Assembly: GCA_963824225.1 (NCBI GenBank)
Contig: CAWGOF010000003.1
Span: forward strand, 992,001 to 1,056,000
DNA: 64,000 bases
Direction: 5' to 3'
Source: CAWGOF01 sp963824225
GTDB taxonomy: Bacteria > Acidobacteriota > Polarisedimenticolia > Polarisedimenticolales > Polarisedimenticolaceae
The notes under the pieces are model-generated. The model did no database searches, was not told the origin of the DNA, and saw only the letters and a program-made list of their open reading frames with translations. Below, one piece after another: positions 17,522 to 26,884 of the stretch. The number at the start of each line of letters is the position of its first letter. Position 1 is the stretch's first letter. The position numbers and the translations under genes were made by a program.

Positions 17522-18790
17522 ATGACCAAGCGGCTCCACCCGGACGACGCGATCGAAGGGCTCGTTCGCAAGCTCAACGAAGCGGCTGCGGCCCGACCCG
17601 CGGACACCGCTCCTGCGGACGAGGTGGGTGCGGCCGCCCGACCCGCGAGTCGCCTGGAGCCGGTGCGGGCGTGGAGCCTGCCGCCGAGCGATCCCGACGG
17701 CCTGGCGTGGCTCGAGCGTCTCCTGGCCACGGCCCGCGAGCGCTACGCCACCGACCTCTTGCTCGTCGCCGGCACGCCGCCCGTGGTCCGGATCCACGGT
17801 GCGCTCGAGGCGTTGGACGACGGTCCGCTCTCCCCCCGTTCGACGGCGAGCCTCTGCGCCGCGCTCGTTCCGCCCGAGCGCCGGGCGGCCGTCGAGAGCC
17901 ACGGCTCGGTCGACTTCTCGATCCGCGCAGCCAGCGGGCCCGGGCGGTTCCGCTGCAACGTGCACCGCGAGCGCGGACGCTGGTCGGCGTCGATCCGCGT
18001 GTTCCCGGCCGACCTCCCGGACCTCGAATCGCTGCACCTGCCCGTAGGTCTCGCCCGGTTCGCCGAGCTGCAGTACGGGCTCGTGCTGCTCACCGGACCG
18101 ACCGGGAGCGGCAAGAGCACGACGATCGCCGCCCTGCTGCGTCGCGTCCTGGCGCGCCGGCGCGTACACCTCGTGACGATCGAAGATCCGGTCGAGTACG
18201 AGCACGAGCATCACGGGAGCGTGGTCGAGCACGTCGAGATCGGCCGCGATGCGCCGAGCTTCGCCCAGGCGCTGCGCGCGTCCCTGCGCCAGAACCCGGA
18301 CGTCCTGCTCATCGGCGAGATGCGCGACCCCGAGTCGATCAGCATCGCGATCACCGCCGCCGAGACGGGTCACCTCGTGTTCTCGACGCTGCATACGGGC
18401 GACGCGCCGCAGACGGTCCACCGGATCGTCGACAGCTACCCGGCCGAGCAGATGGAGACGGTGCGTTCGCAGCTGTCGATCTCGCTCGCCGGCATCGTGT
18501 CCCAGGAGCTGTTGCCGCGGGTCGACGGGCGCGGACGCGTGCCGGCGGTCGAGATCCTCGTCGCCACGCCGGCCGTGCGCAATCTGGTCCGGCGCGGCCG
18601 GATCGAGCAGATCCGGTCCCAGCTCACGCTCGAGCAGAACGTTGGGATGCTCGACCTGGACCAGAGTCTGGCCCGACTGGTGCTCGACGGCCTCGTCGAC
18701 CCGGCGGAGGCGCGGGCGCGGGCCCGCGTTCCCGAGGAGTTCGAGCGCGCGATCCGCCGCCCGCGGGGCTCTTCAATGCAAAGTACTTGA
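17522..18790 (+). CDS. PilT/GspE-family secretion ATPase
   Basis: 422 residues, cytoplasmic. A low-complexity N-terminal extension of about 60 residues precedes the PilT core. Walker A is GPTGSGKST (about 197-205), the Asp box is in TIEDPVEYEHEH, Walker B is VLLIGEMRD and the His box is in STLHTGDAPQT. This pattern is that of retraction ATPases (PilT/PilU) that power type IV pilus disassembly, but no other pilus gene is in the window, so another role for an orphan PilT-like ATPase is possible. All nucleotide-binding motifs are intact. Confidence 0.88.
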   Translation: MTKRLHPDDAIEGLVRKLNEAAAARPADTAPADEVGAAARPASRLEPVRAWSLPPSDPDGLAWLERLLATARERYATDLLLVAGTPPVVRIHGALEALDDGPLSPRSTASLCAALVPPERRAAVESHGSVDFSIRAASGPGRFRCNVHRERGRWSASIRVFPADLPDLESLHLPVGLARFAELQYGLVLLTGPTGSGKSTTIAALLRRVLARRRVHLVTIEDPVEYEHEHHGSVVEHVEIGRDAPSFAQALRASLRQNPDVLLIGEMRDPESISIAITAAETGHLVFSTLHTGDAPQTVHRIVDSYPAEQMETVRSQLSISLAGIVSQELLPRVDGRGRVPAVEILVATPAVRNLVRRGRIEQIRSQLTLEQNVGMLDLDQSLARLVLDGLVDPAEARARARVPEEFERAIRRPRGSSMQST

Positions 18791-18815
18791 CAGAGCCGAC
18801 CGACCGGCCTACGCT
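18787..18815 (+). promoter_or_regulatory. Predicted leaderless promoter of the membrane protein / winged-helix operon
   Basis: A perfect TTGACA (18787-18792), a 17-nt spacer and TACGCT (18810-18815), then 7 nt to the GTG at 18823. The -35 overlaps the stop region of the preceding gene. This is the best -35 box seen in the window. Confidence 0.6.
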
Positions 18816-18822
18816 ATACCGC

Positions 18823-19419
18823 GTGTCGACGCGCTTGCCCGATCCGATCGCGCTGCACTCGCAGGCGATGGACAACCTGCGCTACATCCGCGACACGATG
18901 GAATCGGCGGCCGAGTTCACCGCCGTGCCCGGGTGGGGCGGCGTGGCGATGGGCGCCTCGGCGCTCGGCGCTGCGTGGCTCGCCGCGCGGACCGACACGC
19001 CGGGCGAATGGCTCGGCGTGTGGCTCACGGACGCCGTCCTGGCGTTCGTCGTCGGCGGATACACGATGACCCGCAAGGCCCGCGGCGCCGGCCAGAGCGT
19101 GTCCTCGGGCGCCGGCCGGCGGTTCCTGCTCGGCCTGGCCCCGCCGATCGCGGCCGCCGCGGTGCTGACCGCGGTGCTCGTGCGCGCCGGGGCCGTGGCG
19201 GCGATTCCGGGGACGTGGCTCCTGCTCTACGGCGTGGGCGTGACCGCCGGCGGGACGTTCTCGGTGCGCCTCGTGCCGCTCCTCGGTGCGCTGTTCATGC
19301 TCCTCGGCACGCTCGCGTTCGTCGTCCCGGCGACGTGGGGCGACGCGCTCCTGGCCACGGGCTTTGGTGGTTTGCACGTCGCCTTCGGGCTCGTGATCGC
19401 GAGGCGCTACGGTGGCTAG
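18823..19419 (+). CDS. Membrane protein of unknown function
   Basis: 198 residues. The first 40 or so (MSTRLPDPIALHSQAMDNLR onward) are soluble and helical, followed by five or six hydrophobic helices. It partly overlaps the downstream winged-helix gene by 8 nt, a typical arrangement in which a small regulator and an integral membrane protein are produced together. GTG start without Shine-Dalgarno, directly behind a strong promoter. Function unknown; control or sensing of the coexpressed regulator is one possibility. Confidence 0.75.
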   Translation: MSTRLPDPIALHSQAMDNLRYIRDTMESAAEFTAVPGWGGVAMGASALGAAWLAARTDTPGEWLGVWLTDAVLAFVVGGYTMTRKARGAGQSVSSGAGRRFLLGLAPPIAAAAVLTAVLVRAGAVAAIPGTWLLLYGVGVTAGGTFSVRLVPLLGALFMLLGTLAFVVPATWGDALLATGFGGLHVAFGLVIARRYGG

Positions 19420-19816
19420 CCGCGCGGCATCGAAGACGGGGCCGCGCGTCGCGCCGACGGCTCCCGCGGCCGACCGGCGCCGGCGGCTCGACAGCGTCCG
19501 GGGATCGCTGTCCGACCGTGCGGTCCCCGAGGTCGACCGGCTGATCTACGAGCGCGTCCGGCTGGGGATCCTCAGCGCGCTGGCGGTGACGGCCCGCCTG
19601 AGCTTCTCCGAGCTACGCCGTCTGCTCGAGACCACCGACGGGAACCTGAGCGTCCATGCGCGCAAGCTCGAGGAAGCGGGGTACGTCTCGTGCGCCAAGT
19701 CGTTCGATGGCCGCGTGCCCAAGACCGAGTACCAGCTCACGGCGAAGGGCCGGCGGGCGCTCGCCCGCTACCTCGACCACATGGAAGCGCTGATCCGCGC
19801 CACGCGGAACCGGTAG
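19412..19816 (+). CDS. Winged-helix DNA-binding protein (HTH_34-like / MarR-ArsR fold)
   Basis: 134 residues. After a basic N-terminal tail of about 45 residues comes a winged helix: LIYERVRLGILSALAVTARL, SFSELRRLLETTDGNLSVHA (recognition helix), then the wing GYVSCAKSFDGRVPKTEYQL and TAKGRRALARYLDHM. This matches the transcriptional regulators usually paired with a small membrane protein. It probably regulates its own operon; no effector site is visible. GTG start overlaps the upstream stop by 8 nt. Confidence 0.85.
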   Translation: MASRAASKTGPRVAPTAPAADRRRRLDSVRGSLSDRAVPEVDRLIYERVRLGILSALAVTARLSFSELRRLLETTDGNLSVHARKLEEAGYVSCAKSFDGRVPKTEYQLTAKGRRALARYLDHMEALIRATRNR

Positions 19817-19823
19817 GCCGATC

Positions 19824-20515
19824 GTGCACGTCGCCCTGATCATGGACGGGAACGGCCGGTGGGCCCGCGCGCGCGGCCTGCCGCGCCTGGCCGGCCATCG
19901 CGCCGGCGCTCGCGCGGTGCGCCGCGTGGTCCGCGCGGCGCCGGGCCTGGGGATCCGCACGCTGACGCTGTTCGCGTTCTCGGCCGACAACTGGCAGCGC
20001 CCGACGGGCGAGGTCGACGGATTGATGCGCCTGTTCGAGACGTACCTGCGGCGCGAGGTCGTGCAGTGCCGCGAAAACGGCGTGCGCATCAACGTGATCG
20101 GCCGCCGCGACCGGCTGCCCGAGCGCGTCGTCGCCGCGATCGACGCCGCCGAGCGCGCGACCGAGGCCGGTGCGACGCTGCACCTCCGGATCGCCGTCGA
20201 CTACTCGGCCCGCGAGGCGCTGGTCCGCGCGAGCGCCCTCCTCCCCCCGGCGGCGCCGCGAGCCCGGGCGAGCTGGCGCGCGCGCTCGCCCGCGCGATCC
20301 ACTCCGAGCCCCCGGTCGGAGACGTCGATCTCTTGGTGCGGACGAGCGGCGAGCAGCGACTGAGCGACTTCCTGCTCTGGGAGTGCGCGTACGCCGAGCT
20401 CGTGTTCACGAAGGTGGAGTGGCCCGATTTCGGCCGGGACGATCTCGCATCGGCCCTCGCCGATTTCCGGTCCCGCGAGCGCCGGTTCGGCCGCGTGCTC
20501 GTGGACGTCGGATGA
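19824..20515 (+). pseudogene. uppS: Isoprenyl transferase (undecaprenyl diphosphate synthase) with one frameshift
   Basis: The N-terminal part (HVALIMDGNGRWARARG, FSADNWQRP) and the C-terminal part (DLLVRTSGEQRLSDF, WECAYAELVF) are both excellent matches to UppS but lie in different frames. They join near 20243-20250, in the C6 run of CTCCTCCCCCCGGCGG; one additional C restores a continuous protein of about 230 residues (LLPPGGAASPGEL). UppS condenses isopentenyl diphosphate units into the undecaprenyl carrier for peptidoglycan and other glycans and is normally essential. With every diagnostic residue preserved, a consensus error in a homopolymer is more likely than loss of the gene. It starts with GTG 7 nt after the winged-helix stop. 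Confidence 0.85.
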
Positions 20516-21039
20516 GCGTCCTGCGCGCCCTGATCCTGCTCGGCGCGTGCGGTGCCGTTCTCGTCGCCGGGCTCGGCTCCCTCGCCGTCGGTCCACGCTG
20601 GGCCGAAGGCTCACCCGCACCGCGAGACGGCGAGCGCTCGATCGGCCTGTTCGACGCCCATCTGCACCTGTCGGTGCACGACGTGCGCGTCGTCCCACCC
20701 GAGGGCGCGGGTCCGGCGACGTGGATCGTCACGGTGCGCGCGAGAAACGACGCGGCGCGCATCGACATCGATCCGTCGAGGCTCGTGGTTCGCGCGGTGT
20801 CGCGCGGCGGTCGCTCGTACCTCCCGATCGCGCGCGTGTCGAGAGACGAGAACCGCTTCGCGTCGCATCTCGCGGGTACGCTTCGACCGGGTGACTCGAT
20901 CGACCAGAGCTTCCTGTTCGAGCTGCCGCCCGACGCCGACCGGCCGTTCCTGGTCCTCGAGTCGGAGGACGGACCTCTACCGATGCTTCCACGGACCGTC
21001 GTGCGCCTGCTCGGCGGCCGCGTCGAGCTCGGGCTCTGA
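20512..21039 (+). CDS. Membrane-anchored or secreted beta-sandwich protein (DUF4352-like)
   Basis: 175 residues. An N-terminal hydrophobic segment (LRALILLGACGAVLVAGLGSL) acts as signal or anchor. The rest is beta-rich, with a central part (SVHDVRVVPP through SRLVVRAVSRGGRSYLPI, then LRPGDSIDQSFLFELP) resembling DUF4352/telokin-like extracellular domains that follow a charge-and-hydrophobic strand pattern. ATG overlaps the UppS stop (ATGA). After its stop the plus-one frame stays protein-like for about 70 codons, so the gene may be cut short by an indel near 21035. Confidence 0.6.
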   Translation: MSVLRALILLGACGAVLVAGLGSLAVGPRWAEGSPAPRDGERSIGLFDAHLHLSVHDVRVVPPEGAGPATWIVTVRARNDAARIDIDPSRLVVRAVSRGGRSYLPIARVSRDENRFASHLAGTLRPGDSIDQSFLFELPPDADRPFLVLESEDGPLPMLPRTVVRLLGGRVELGL

Positions 21040-21245
21040 TGCGCTCGACACCGAGCTCGCGTCCGTCCGAGCGCTCGCTCGTGAGCGTCGCGCGGATCTT
21101 CGGGCTGCGCGTGGCTCGAGGCGCACGGCGCGTGCCCCGGCCGCGCTCGGCGCCGCGCGCCAGGCCGAGCGCGCTCTCGGGCGCGGGCTCGGACCGCCCG
21201 GGACGCGATACGCGACGATCGCGCCGCGCGACCGCTACCTGAGCC

Positions 21246-24077
21246 TCACGGGCACGTGCGGCCCGGTATCGGCACGCCCGCAGAGTTGAAGCCGAGCGGG
21301 CTCCCGCCGCACGAGTTCTGCGCCCGTATCAGGTAGAAGAACGAGTGTCCGCCGAGCGGCAGTCCGAGGTCGAAGGCGGTCCGATCGCCGCCGTCCGACT
21401 CGACGCACGTGGCCAAGTTGAACGCGCTCGGTGCGTCGGCGCGGAGCACGTCGTAGGCCAGCAGCCCAGCGCTGCAACCCGGTGCGCTCGGTGCGTCCCA
21501 CGACAGCGTGACCTCGTCTGCGGCGAGCCGGAGATTCCGAGCCTCGGTCGGGATGCGCCATACCGCCGGGTTCAGGTCGTTGCAATCCCCGAGGCACTCG
21601 GTCACGCCATCGCCGTCGTCGTCGGCCTCGTTCGTGCCGCCGAGGCTCGGCCAGCCCGGGAAGCTGCAGTCGTTGTTCACGCCGTCTCCGCACAGCTGGG
21701 GCGCGCCGGGATACACGCCGGCGTTGTGGTCCTCGCAGTCGAGCGGCCCCGCGCCGCCGCCGAAGACCTCGCCGCAGTATCCGTCCGTGTCGTCGTCGGT
21801 GGCGCACGTGCCGCAGAAGATGCGACTCGAGTTTCGCGAGACGTGCGGCGTCTCGAAGCCCGAGTCGAACACGAACGACGCGGCGAGGTACACGTCCTTC
21901 ACCGTGTGGCACGTGAACGACACCTGCGCCGGCGACCCGAGAGGTAGCGGCGCGCCGCCGGGACCACTGCCTCCCGGCGCGAGCTCCCAGCCGGTCGCCG
22001 GATTCCCGTCGTCGCGCGTGCGGTCGACCGGAGCCGGCGCGTCGCGCGCGAGCTTCTGGTGGTAGATCTTGTACCCCACGACCGCGCCCGTGGAGCAGGT
22101 CGGCGAGTCCAGGTGCAGCGCCGCGGGCGGAACGTTGTACGGCGACGTGTTGACCACCACGGTGTACGCGTTCGGCTTGGCCGTCCCGCCGATGAACGGG
22201 CGCTGCATCATCTCGAGGCGAATCGGCGCCGAGCCCGGCTCGTCGAAGCGGAACTCCCCGTTCAGGCCCGCCTCGTCCGTCAACACCGCGAAGTAGCCGG
22301 TCGCCGATTGCTGATCGCCGAGGACGATCGCTAGGCACTTGGTCCCCGGTGCGTCTCCGAGACAGCCGTCCGTCCGGCGGTCGAACGCCCAGTCGCCGTC
22401 CAGGTAGGCGGGCTCGCCGGGATCGAACTTGACCCACCCCTGGTTGTCCGGCTCGAGGGCCGGCCAGCTGCCGTTGTCGAGGCCGGTACCCGGGGCCGGC
22501 CCGCCATACCCCATGCGCCAGAACGAGCCGCGGAAGCTCGAGCTGATCGAGGTCCCGATGTCCGACCCGCACGGCGGTCCGCCGTCGCACAGGCCCGGCG
22601 TGTACAGCCGGCTGTCGCTCGTGCCCCCGGGGGCGATCGAGTCGAACGCCCCGCGGTCCGTACAGCCCTTGACGATCGCGAAGGAGTCCCTCGTCGTCCC
22701 AGAGTCATCGAGGAACCGCACGTCGAGCCGATTGCCCTCGAAATCGAGGACGAGCGAGCCCAGGACGTTCAGCGATCGGAACATCGCCGGATGGTCGAGC
22801 GTTCCGCCGGTCGTCTGTCCCGAGCTTCCGGCCACGACGTGCACGGCGCCGAGATGGGGCAGCGTATCGAGCTCGGCCTTGTGGTACGGGCCGTCGCCGC
22901 CATCCTGACCGTCCCCCGCATCGATGAGCATCGACGGCACGAGCGTGCCCGACGTCCCGTAATGAGCGTCGAGCAGGTACGACCGCTCGTAGGAGTGGCT
23001 GTGACCGGTGAGCACGAGGTCGCCGCCGTGGGCCTCGAGGATCGGGAGCGCGTTCTCGCGCATCTCGATCAGCTCGGACTCGGTGTCGGAGTCGTGCGAG
23101 CCCTTGCTGTACTCGGGATGGTGCCAGAACGCGACGATCCAGTCCTGGGCCGTGTTCGCCAGATCGAGGTCGAGCCAGGTCATCATGTCGCCGCCGGGCG
23201 AACGATCGGTCTCGTGAGACTCGAGGACCACGAAATGGACGTTCGCCCAGTCGAACGAGTAGTAGGCCTCGGTCCCCGACGCGTACCCACCGGCCTCGCC
23301 CGAGCTCGGCAGATGGAAGATGTCGTAGTACGGCCCGCTCTGGGTCGCCGAGTCCGAGGCGTACCCGTCGTGGTTGCCCAGCGTCGGCCACACGACCGCC
23401 GAGCGCAGCATCCCCGGGTAGACGTCGAAGAAGTTCGTCTGGTATTCGAGATCGGTGCCCGACTGATACGCGTTGTCACCGAGAAGCAGCCACAGGTCGG
23501 TCGGCGTCGATCCTGTGAACTGGTAGTACGCGTCGCGCACCCGCGTCTGGTCCGACGTCCCGGTCCCGGCGTCGCCCAGGACCCACACGCGCAGCGGGCG
23601 CGGCGTTCCCGGCGGCGGAGGGGTGGCGAACGTGTGCCCGGTGTCGCCACCGGCCAAGAGCCCGCCCGTCGATCCGACCCCGTAGTAGTACCGCGTGCCC
23701 GGCGTGAGGCCGGTCAGCGCGACCGCGTGCTCGATCGTCAGCGTGGCGTCGGTGACGGTCGTCGTCAGGGCGTTCGGCGCGAGACCGTAGTCGACGCGAG
23801 TGTCGGTCGCCGTGTCCGTGTGCCACCGGATCTCGATGCTCGTCGGCGTGCCGAGCTGGAGGTACGGGCCGCGGCTCACAACCGCTCCTGCGCCCGCCGC
23901 CGCGGCGGCGGGCTGCGCCAACGGGTCCTCGGTCGTCCGGACCGGCAGGGTCGCCGGCTCCGCCGTCGCGGCGACCGCCGTCGCGGCGACGGCCGTCGAA
24001 GCGACCATAAGGACGCCGGCCAGGGCGAGGACCGACCCTGCGACCGCGACGGACGCACTCCCACCAAAGCGAAGCAT
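21246..24077 (-). CDS. Large secreted metallophosphoesterase with MopE-type metal-binding motif and C-terminal Fn3-like module
   Basis: 943 residues. Signal peptide (MLRFGGSASVAVAGSVLALA), a purple-acid-phosphatase-type Fn3 N-domain (about 65-160), then a calcineurin-like phosphoesterase with GDAG, LLGDNAY, LGNHDG, WHHP and LTGHSHSYER metal ligands (about 180-440). A long beta-rich middle part follows, then a MopE/PF11617-type motif (DCEDHNAGVYPGAPQLC and a second copy DGDGVTECLGDCNDLNP), and an Fn3-like C-terminal module ending in RTCP. It is likely an exported or surface phosphatase; the substrate is unknown. ATG 24077 was chosen because the longer upstream frame has no signal peptide. Confidence 0.82.
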   Translation of the reverse strand: MLRFGGSASVAVAGSVLALAGVLMVASTAVAATAVAATAEPATLPVRTTEDPLAQPAAAAAGAGAVVSRGPYLQLGTPTSIEIRWHTDTATDTRVDYGLAPNALTTTVTDATLTIEHAVALTGLTPGTRYYYGVGSTGGLLAGGDTGHTFATPPPPGTPRPLRVWVLGDAGTGTSDQTRVRDAYYQFTGSTPTDLWLLLGDNAYQSGTDLEYQTNFFDVYPGMLRSAVVWPTLGNHDGYASDSATQSGPYYDIFHLPSSGEAGGYASGTEAYYSFDWANVHFVVLESHETDRSPGGDMMTWLDLDLANTAQDWIVAFWHHPEYSKGSHDSDTESELIEMRENALPILEAHGGDLVLTGHSHSYERSYLLDAHYGTSGTLVPSMLIDAGDGQDGGDGPYHKAELDTLPHLGAVHVVAGSSGQTTGGTLDHPAMFRSLNVLGSLVLDFEGNRLDVRFLDDSGTTRDSFAIVKGCTDRGAFDSIAPGGTSDSRLYTPGLCDGGPPCGSDIGTSISSSFRGSFWRMGYGGPAPGTGLDNGSWPALEPDNQGWVKFDPGEPAYLDGDWAFDRRTDGCLGDAPGTKCLAIVLGDQQSATGYFAVLTDEAGLNGEFRFDEPGSAPIRLEMMQRPFIGGTAKPNAYTVVVNTSPYNVPPAALHLDSPTCSTGAVVGYKIYHQKLARDAPAPVDRTRDDGNPATGWELAPGGSGPGGAPLPLGSPAQVSFTCHTVKDVYLAASFVFDSGFETPHVSRNSSRIFCGTCATDDDTDGYCGEVFGGGAGPLDCEDHNAGVYPGAPQLCGDGVNNDCSFPGWPSLGGTNEADDDGDGVTECLGDCNDLNPAVWRIPTEARNLRLAADEVTLSWDAPSAPGCSAGLLAYDVLRADAPSAFNLATCVESDGGDRTAFDLGLPLGGHSFFYLIRAQNSCGGSPLGFNSAGVPIPGRTCP

Positions 24078-24345
24078 CAGCGAGCCCCAGATCCATGTAC
24101 GACACAACGCGCTCTCGGTCCAGGGTTTCCGAGGTCTGGGCCACCTGACCCAGCCTGAGGGAAATCCCCCGCGCCGCGGGCCGCGGGCCGGCCTGCACGC
24201 GCTCGACGTCCCGGAATGCCGCTTGCAAGTCGAGGTTCCGGGTGGTTCCATGTTGGCGACGGCCGAGTCCGTTCTGGAGCGTGGCCCGGTTGCGGAGCGG
24301 CTTGTTAACCTGCGAGCCTCCGGGGCCGCGGAGCGGAAGTTACCC

Positions 24346-25674
24346 ATGAACGACGCCGTCGTCCCGACGATCATCCTCGGTGCGGCGGGCCGGGACTTCC
24401 ACGATTTCAACGTCGTGTTCCGCGCGAGCCCGCGACATCGCGTGGTCGCGTTCACCGCGGCGCAGATCCCGGACATCGCCGGGCGCGTCTATCCGGCGGA
24501 GCTCGCCGGGCCGAGCTATCCGGACGGGATCCCGATCCACGCCGAGTCCGAGCTGCCGGAGCTGATCCGCGCGTTCGGGGTGCGCGAGTGCTGCATGTCG
24601 TACTCCGACCTGCCGCACCTCGAGGTGATGCACAAGGCCGCGCTGGTCAATGCGGCCGGCGCCGACTTCCGCATCCTGGGTCCCGACTCGACGATGCTGC
24701 GCTCGACGAAGCCGGTCCTGGCCGTGTGCGCGGTGCGGACCGGCAGCGGCAAGAGCCAGACGACGCGCCGCATGAGCGAGATCGTGCGCGAGCTCGGCCG
24801 CAAGGCGGCGGTCGTGCGCCACCCGATGCCCTACGGCGACCTCGCGCGGCAGGTGTGCCAGCGCTTCGCGTCGGTCGAGGACCTCGAGCGCCACCAGTGC
24901 ACGATCGAGGAGCGGGAGGAATACGAGCCCCATCTGGCGATGGGCAACGTCGTGTTCGCCGGGATCGACTACGAGCTGATCCTGCGCCAGGCCGAGAGCG
25001 AGGCCGATGTGATCCTGTGGGACGGCGGGAACAACGACCTGCCGTTCTATCGGCCCGACCTGCACGTCGTGATCGCCGACCCGCACCGTCCGGGCCACGA
25101 GGTGTCGTACTACCCGGGGGAGACGAACACGCGCATGGCCGACGTGGTCGTGATCAACAAGGTCGGGACCGCGCGGCCCGAGGACGTCGCCACGGTCGAG
25201 GCGAACGTGAGGCGGGTCAACCCGCGGGCCACGATCCTGCGCGCCGACTCGTTGGTCAGCGTCGACGACCCGCAGGCGGTCCGCGGCAAGCGCGTGCTCG
25301 TCGTGGAGGACGGGCCGACTTTGACCCATGGCGGGATGCGCTACGGTGCAGCCTACGTCGCCGCGCAGCGCTTCGGAGCCCAGGCGATCGTCGATCCGCG
25401 CCCGTACGCCGTGGGCTCGATCCGCACGACGTTCGACAGCTACCCGCATCTGACCGAGATCCTCCCGGCGATGGGCTACGGCAAGAAGCAGATGACGGAG
25501 CTCGAGCGGACGATCGATGCCGTCGACTGCGATCTGGTGCTCGTCGGGACGCCGATCGACCTCGCGCGACTCCTGCACATCGCCAAGCCGTCGATGCGCG
25601 TACGCTACGAGCTGGACGAGCCGACCAAGCACAGCCTGGCCACGAGCGTGGCGCGCGTGCTCGAGGAGCGTTGA
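24346..25674 (+). CDS. Cyclic 2,3-diphosphoglycerate synthetase-like P-loop GTPase
   Basis: 442 residues. It begins with a Rossmann-like domain (PTIILGAAGRDFHDFNVVFR) and then a P-loop domain with a Walker A-like motif VRTGSGKSQTT (about 130-140) and HVVIADPHRPG and VVINKVGTA segments. The whole pattern is that of archaeal cPGS, which cyclises 2,3-diphosphoglycerate with ATP; bacterial relatives exist but their product is not established. GGAAG lies 8 nt before the ATG. The following FAD monooxygenase gene starts 1 nt after its stop, so the two form an operon. Confidence 0.8.
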   Translation: MNDAVVPTIILGAAGRDFHDFNVVFRASPRHRVVAFTAAQIPDIAGRVYPAELAGPSYPDGIPIHAESELPELIRAFGVRECCMSYSDLPHLEVMHKAALVNAAGADFRILGPDSTMLRSTKPVLAVCAVRTGSGKSQTTRRMSEIVRELGRKAAVVRHPMPYGDLARQVCQRFASVEDLERHQCTIEEREEYEPHLAMGNVVFAGIDYELILRQAESEADVILWDGGNNDLPFYRPDLHVVIADPHRPGHEVSYYPGETNTRMADVVVINKVGTARPEDVATVEANVRRVNPRATILRADSLVSVDDPQAVRGKRVLVVEDGPTLTHGGMRYGAAYVAAQRFGAQAIVDPRPYAVGSIRTTFDSYPHLTEILPAMGYGKKQMTELERTIDAVDCDLVLVGTPIDLARLLHIAKPSMRVRYELDEPTKHSLATSVARVLEER

Positions 25675-25675
25675 G

Positions 25676-26884
25676 ATGATCGCCACCCATCGGACCGAGG
25701 TCCTCGTCGTCGGCGCCGGGCCGGTCGGCTTGCTCGCGGCGCGCAGGCTCGCCGAAGCCGAGGTCAAGGTGCGGATCATCGACCGGCACCAGCGCACCGG
25801 CTTGCACAGCTACGGCCTGGCGCTCCATGCGCGCTCGCTCGAGCGGCTCGAGCCGCTCGGCATCACCCGCGGTCTGGCCCAGCACGGGCGCCCCGTCGGG
25901 CGGCTCGTGTTCCATCCGGCCGGCGCCTCGCCGTGCGAGCTGTCGCTCGACCTGGGGGTTGGCAAGCACCCGGGCGTCCTGGTCCTGGCCCAGAGCCGTC
26001 TCGAGGCCGAGCTCGAGGACGGGCTGTCCAAGCACGGCGTGCGCGTCCAGTGGAACCAGCGCCTGGAGAGCCTGCGAGACGACGGGGATTCCGTCGTGGC
26101 CGAGATCGCGCAGCTCGACCGCGTGACGACCGGCTATCCGATCGCGCGGTCGGAGTGGACGGTGACGAAAGTGTCCAAGGTCACGGCAGACTACGTGATC
26201 GGCGCCGATGGGTACCACTCTCGCGTGCGCGAGCTCTTGGGTATCGACTACGTACGCCACGCCGCGCCGACGACCTACGCGGTGTACGAGGTCGAGGGCG
26301 ATGGCGACCCCGGCGATGCGCTCCACGTGATGCTCGACGCCGGGTTGTCCGCGGTGCTGTGGCCGATGCACGGCATGCGGCGGCGCTACGGGTTTCCGAT
26401 CGCGCAGGTGCAGGAGTACGAGCCAACCCTCGACGGTCTGAACCGACTGCTGCGCGGCCGCGCACGCACGCTGCCCGCGGCGCGTGGCGAGCTCGTATGG
26501 ACCTCGCTCGTCGACTTCGACCGACGCCTGGCGGCGGGGCTCGGGCGGGACCGCGTGTGGATCGCCGGCGACGCGGCGCACCTGACGACGCCGGTCGGCG
26601 TGCAGAGCATGAACGCCGGGATCATCGACGCGGACGAGCTCGCCGGCCGGTTGGCCGACGTGCTGAAGGGCACCCGGCAGCGCGACGCGCTCCTCGAGTA
26701 CGAGCGCCAGCGGATGAACGAGCTGCGGGTCGCGTTCGGAGACCCGCAGGGGCTGACGCCGCCCGACGGCATCGACGCCTGGGCCAGGGACGCCTGGCCC
26801 GTCATCGTCGGGGCGATCCCCGCGACCGGCTCGCAGCTCGGCGCGCTCCTGGCCCGCTTCGCGCGCAGCGGTGCCCGAGCCTAG
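25676..26884 (+). CDS. FAD-dependent monooxygenase (p-hydroxybenzoate-hydroxylase fold)
   Basis: 402 residues. FAD-binding GAGPVGLLAARRLAEAEVKV at about 12-31, the DG-type motif VIGADGYHSRVRELLG near the middle and the GDAAHLTTPVGVQSMNAGI FAD-ribityl motif towards the C-terminus. This fold hydroxylates or epoxidises small organic substrates using NAD(P)H and O2. The ATG is directly behind the cPGS-like gene. Its stop TAG and the opposing gene's stop share the palindrome CTAG at 26881-26884. Substrate unknown. Confidence 0.85.
   Translation: MIATHRTEVLVVGAGPVGLLAARRLAEAEVKVRIIDRHQRTGLHSYGLALHARSLERLEPLGITRGLAQHGRPVGRLVFHPAGASPCELSLDLGVGKHPGVLVLAQSRLEAELEDGLSKHGVRVQWNQRLESLRDDGDSVVAEIAQLDRVTTGYPIARSEWTVTKVSKVTADYVIGADGYHSRVRELLGIDYVRHAAPTTYAVYEVEGDGDPGDALHVMLDAGLSAVLWPMHGMRRRYGFPIAQVQEYEPTLDGLNRLLRGRARTLPAARGELVWTSLVDFDRRLAAGLGRDRVWIAGDAAHLTTPVGVQSMNAGIIDADELAGRLADVLKGTRQRDALLEYERQRMNELRVAFGDPQGLTPPDGIDAWARDAWPVIVGAIPATGSQLGALLARFARSGARA

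Noticed and set aside
21039..21242. 67-codon frame that starts by overlapping the DUF4352-like stop codon (TGATG)
   Set aside because: Its translation is Arg/Ser/Pro-rich; the alternative plus-one frame is more protein-like.
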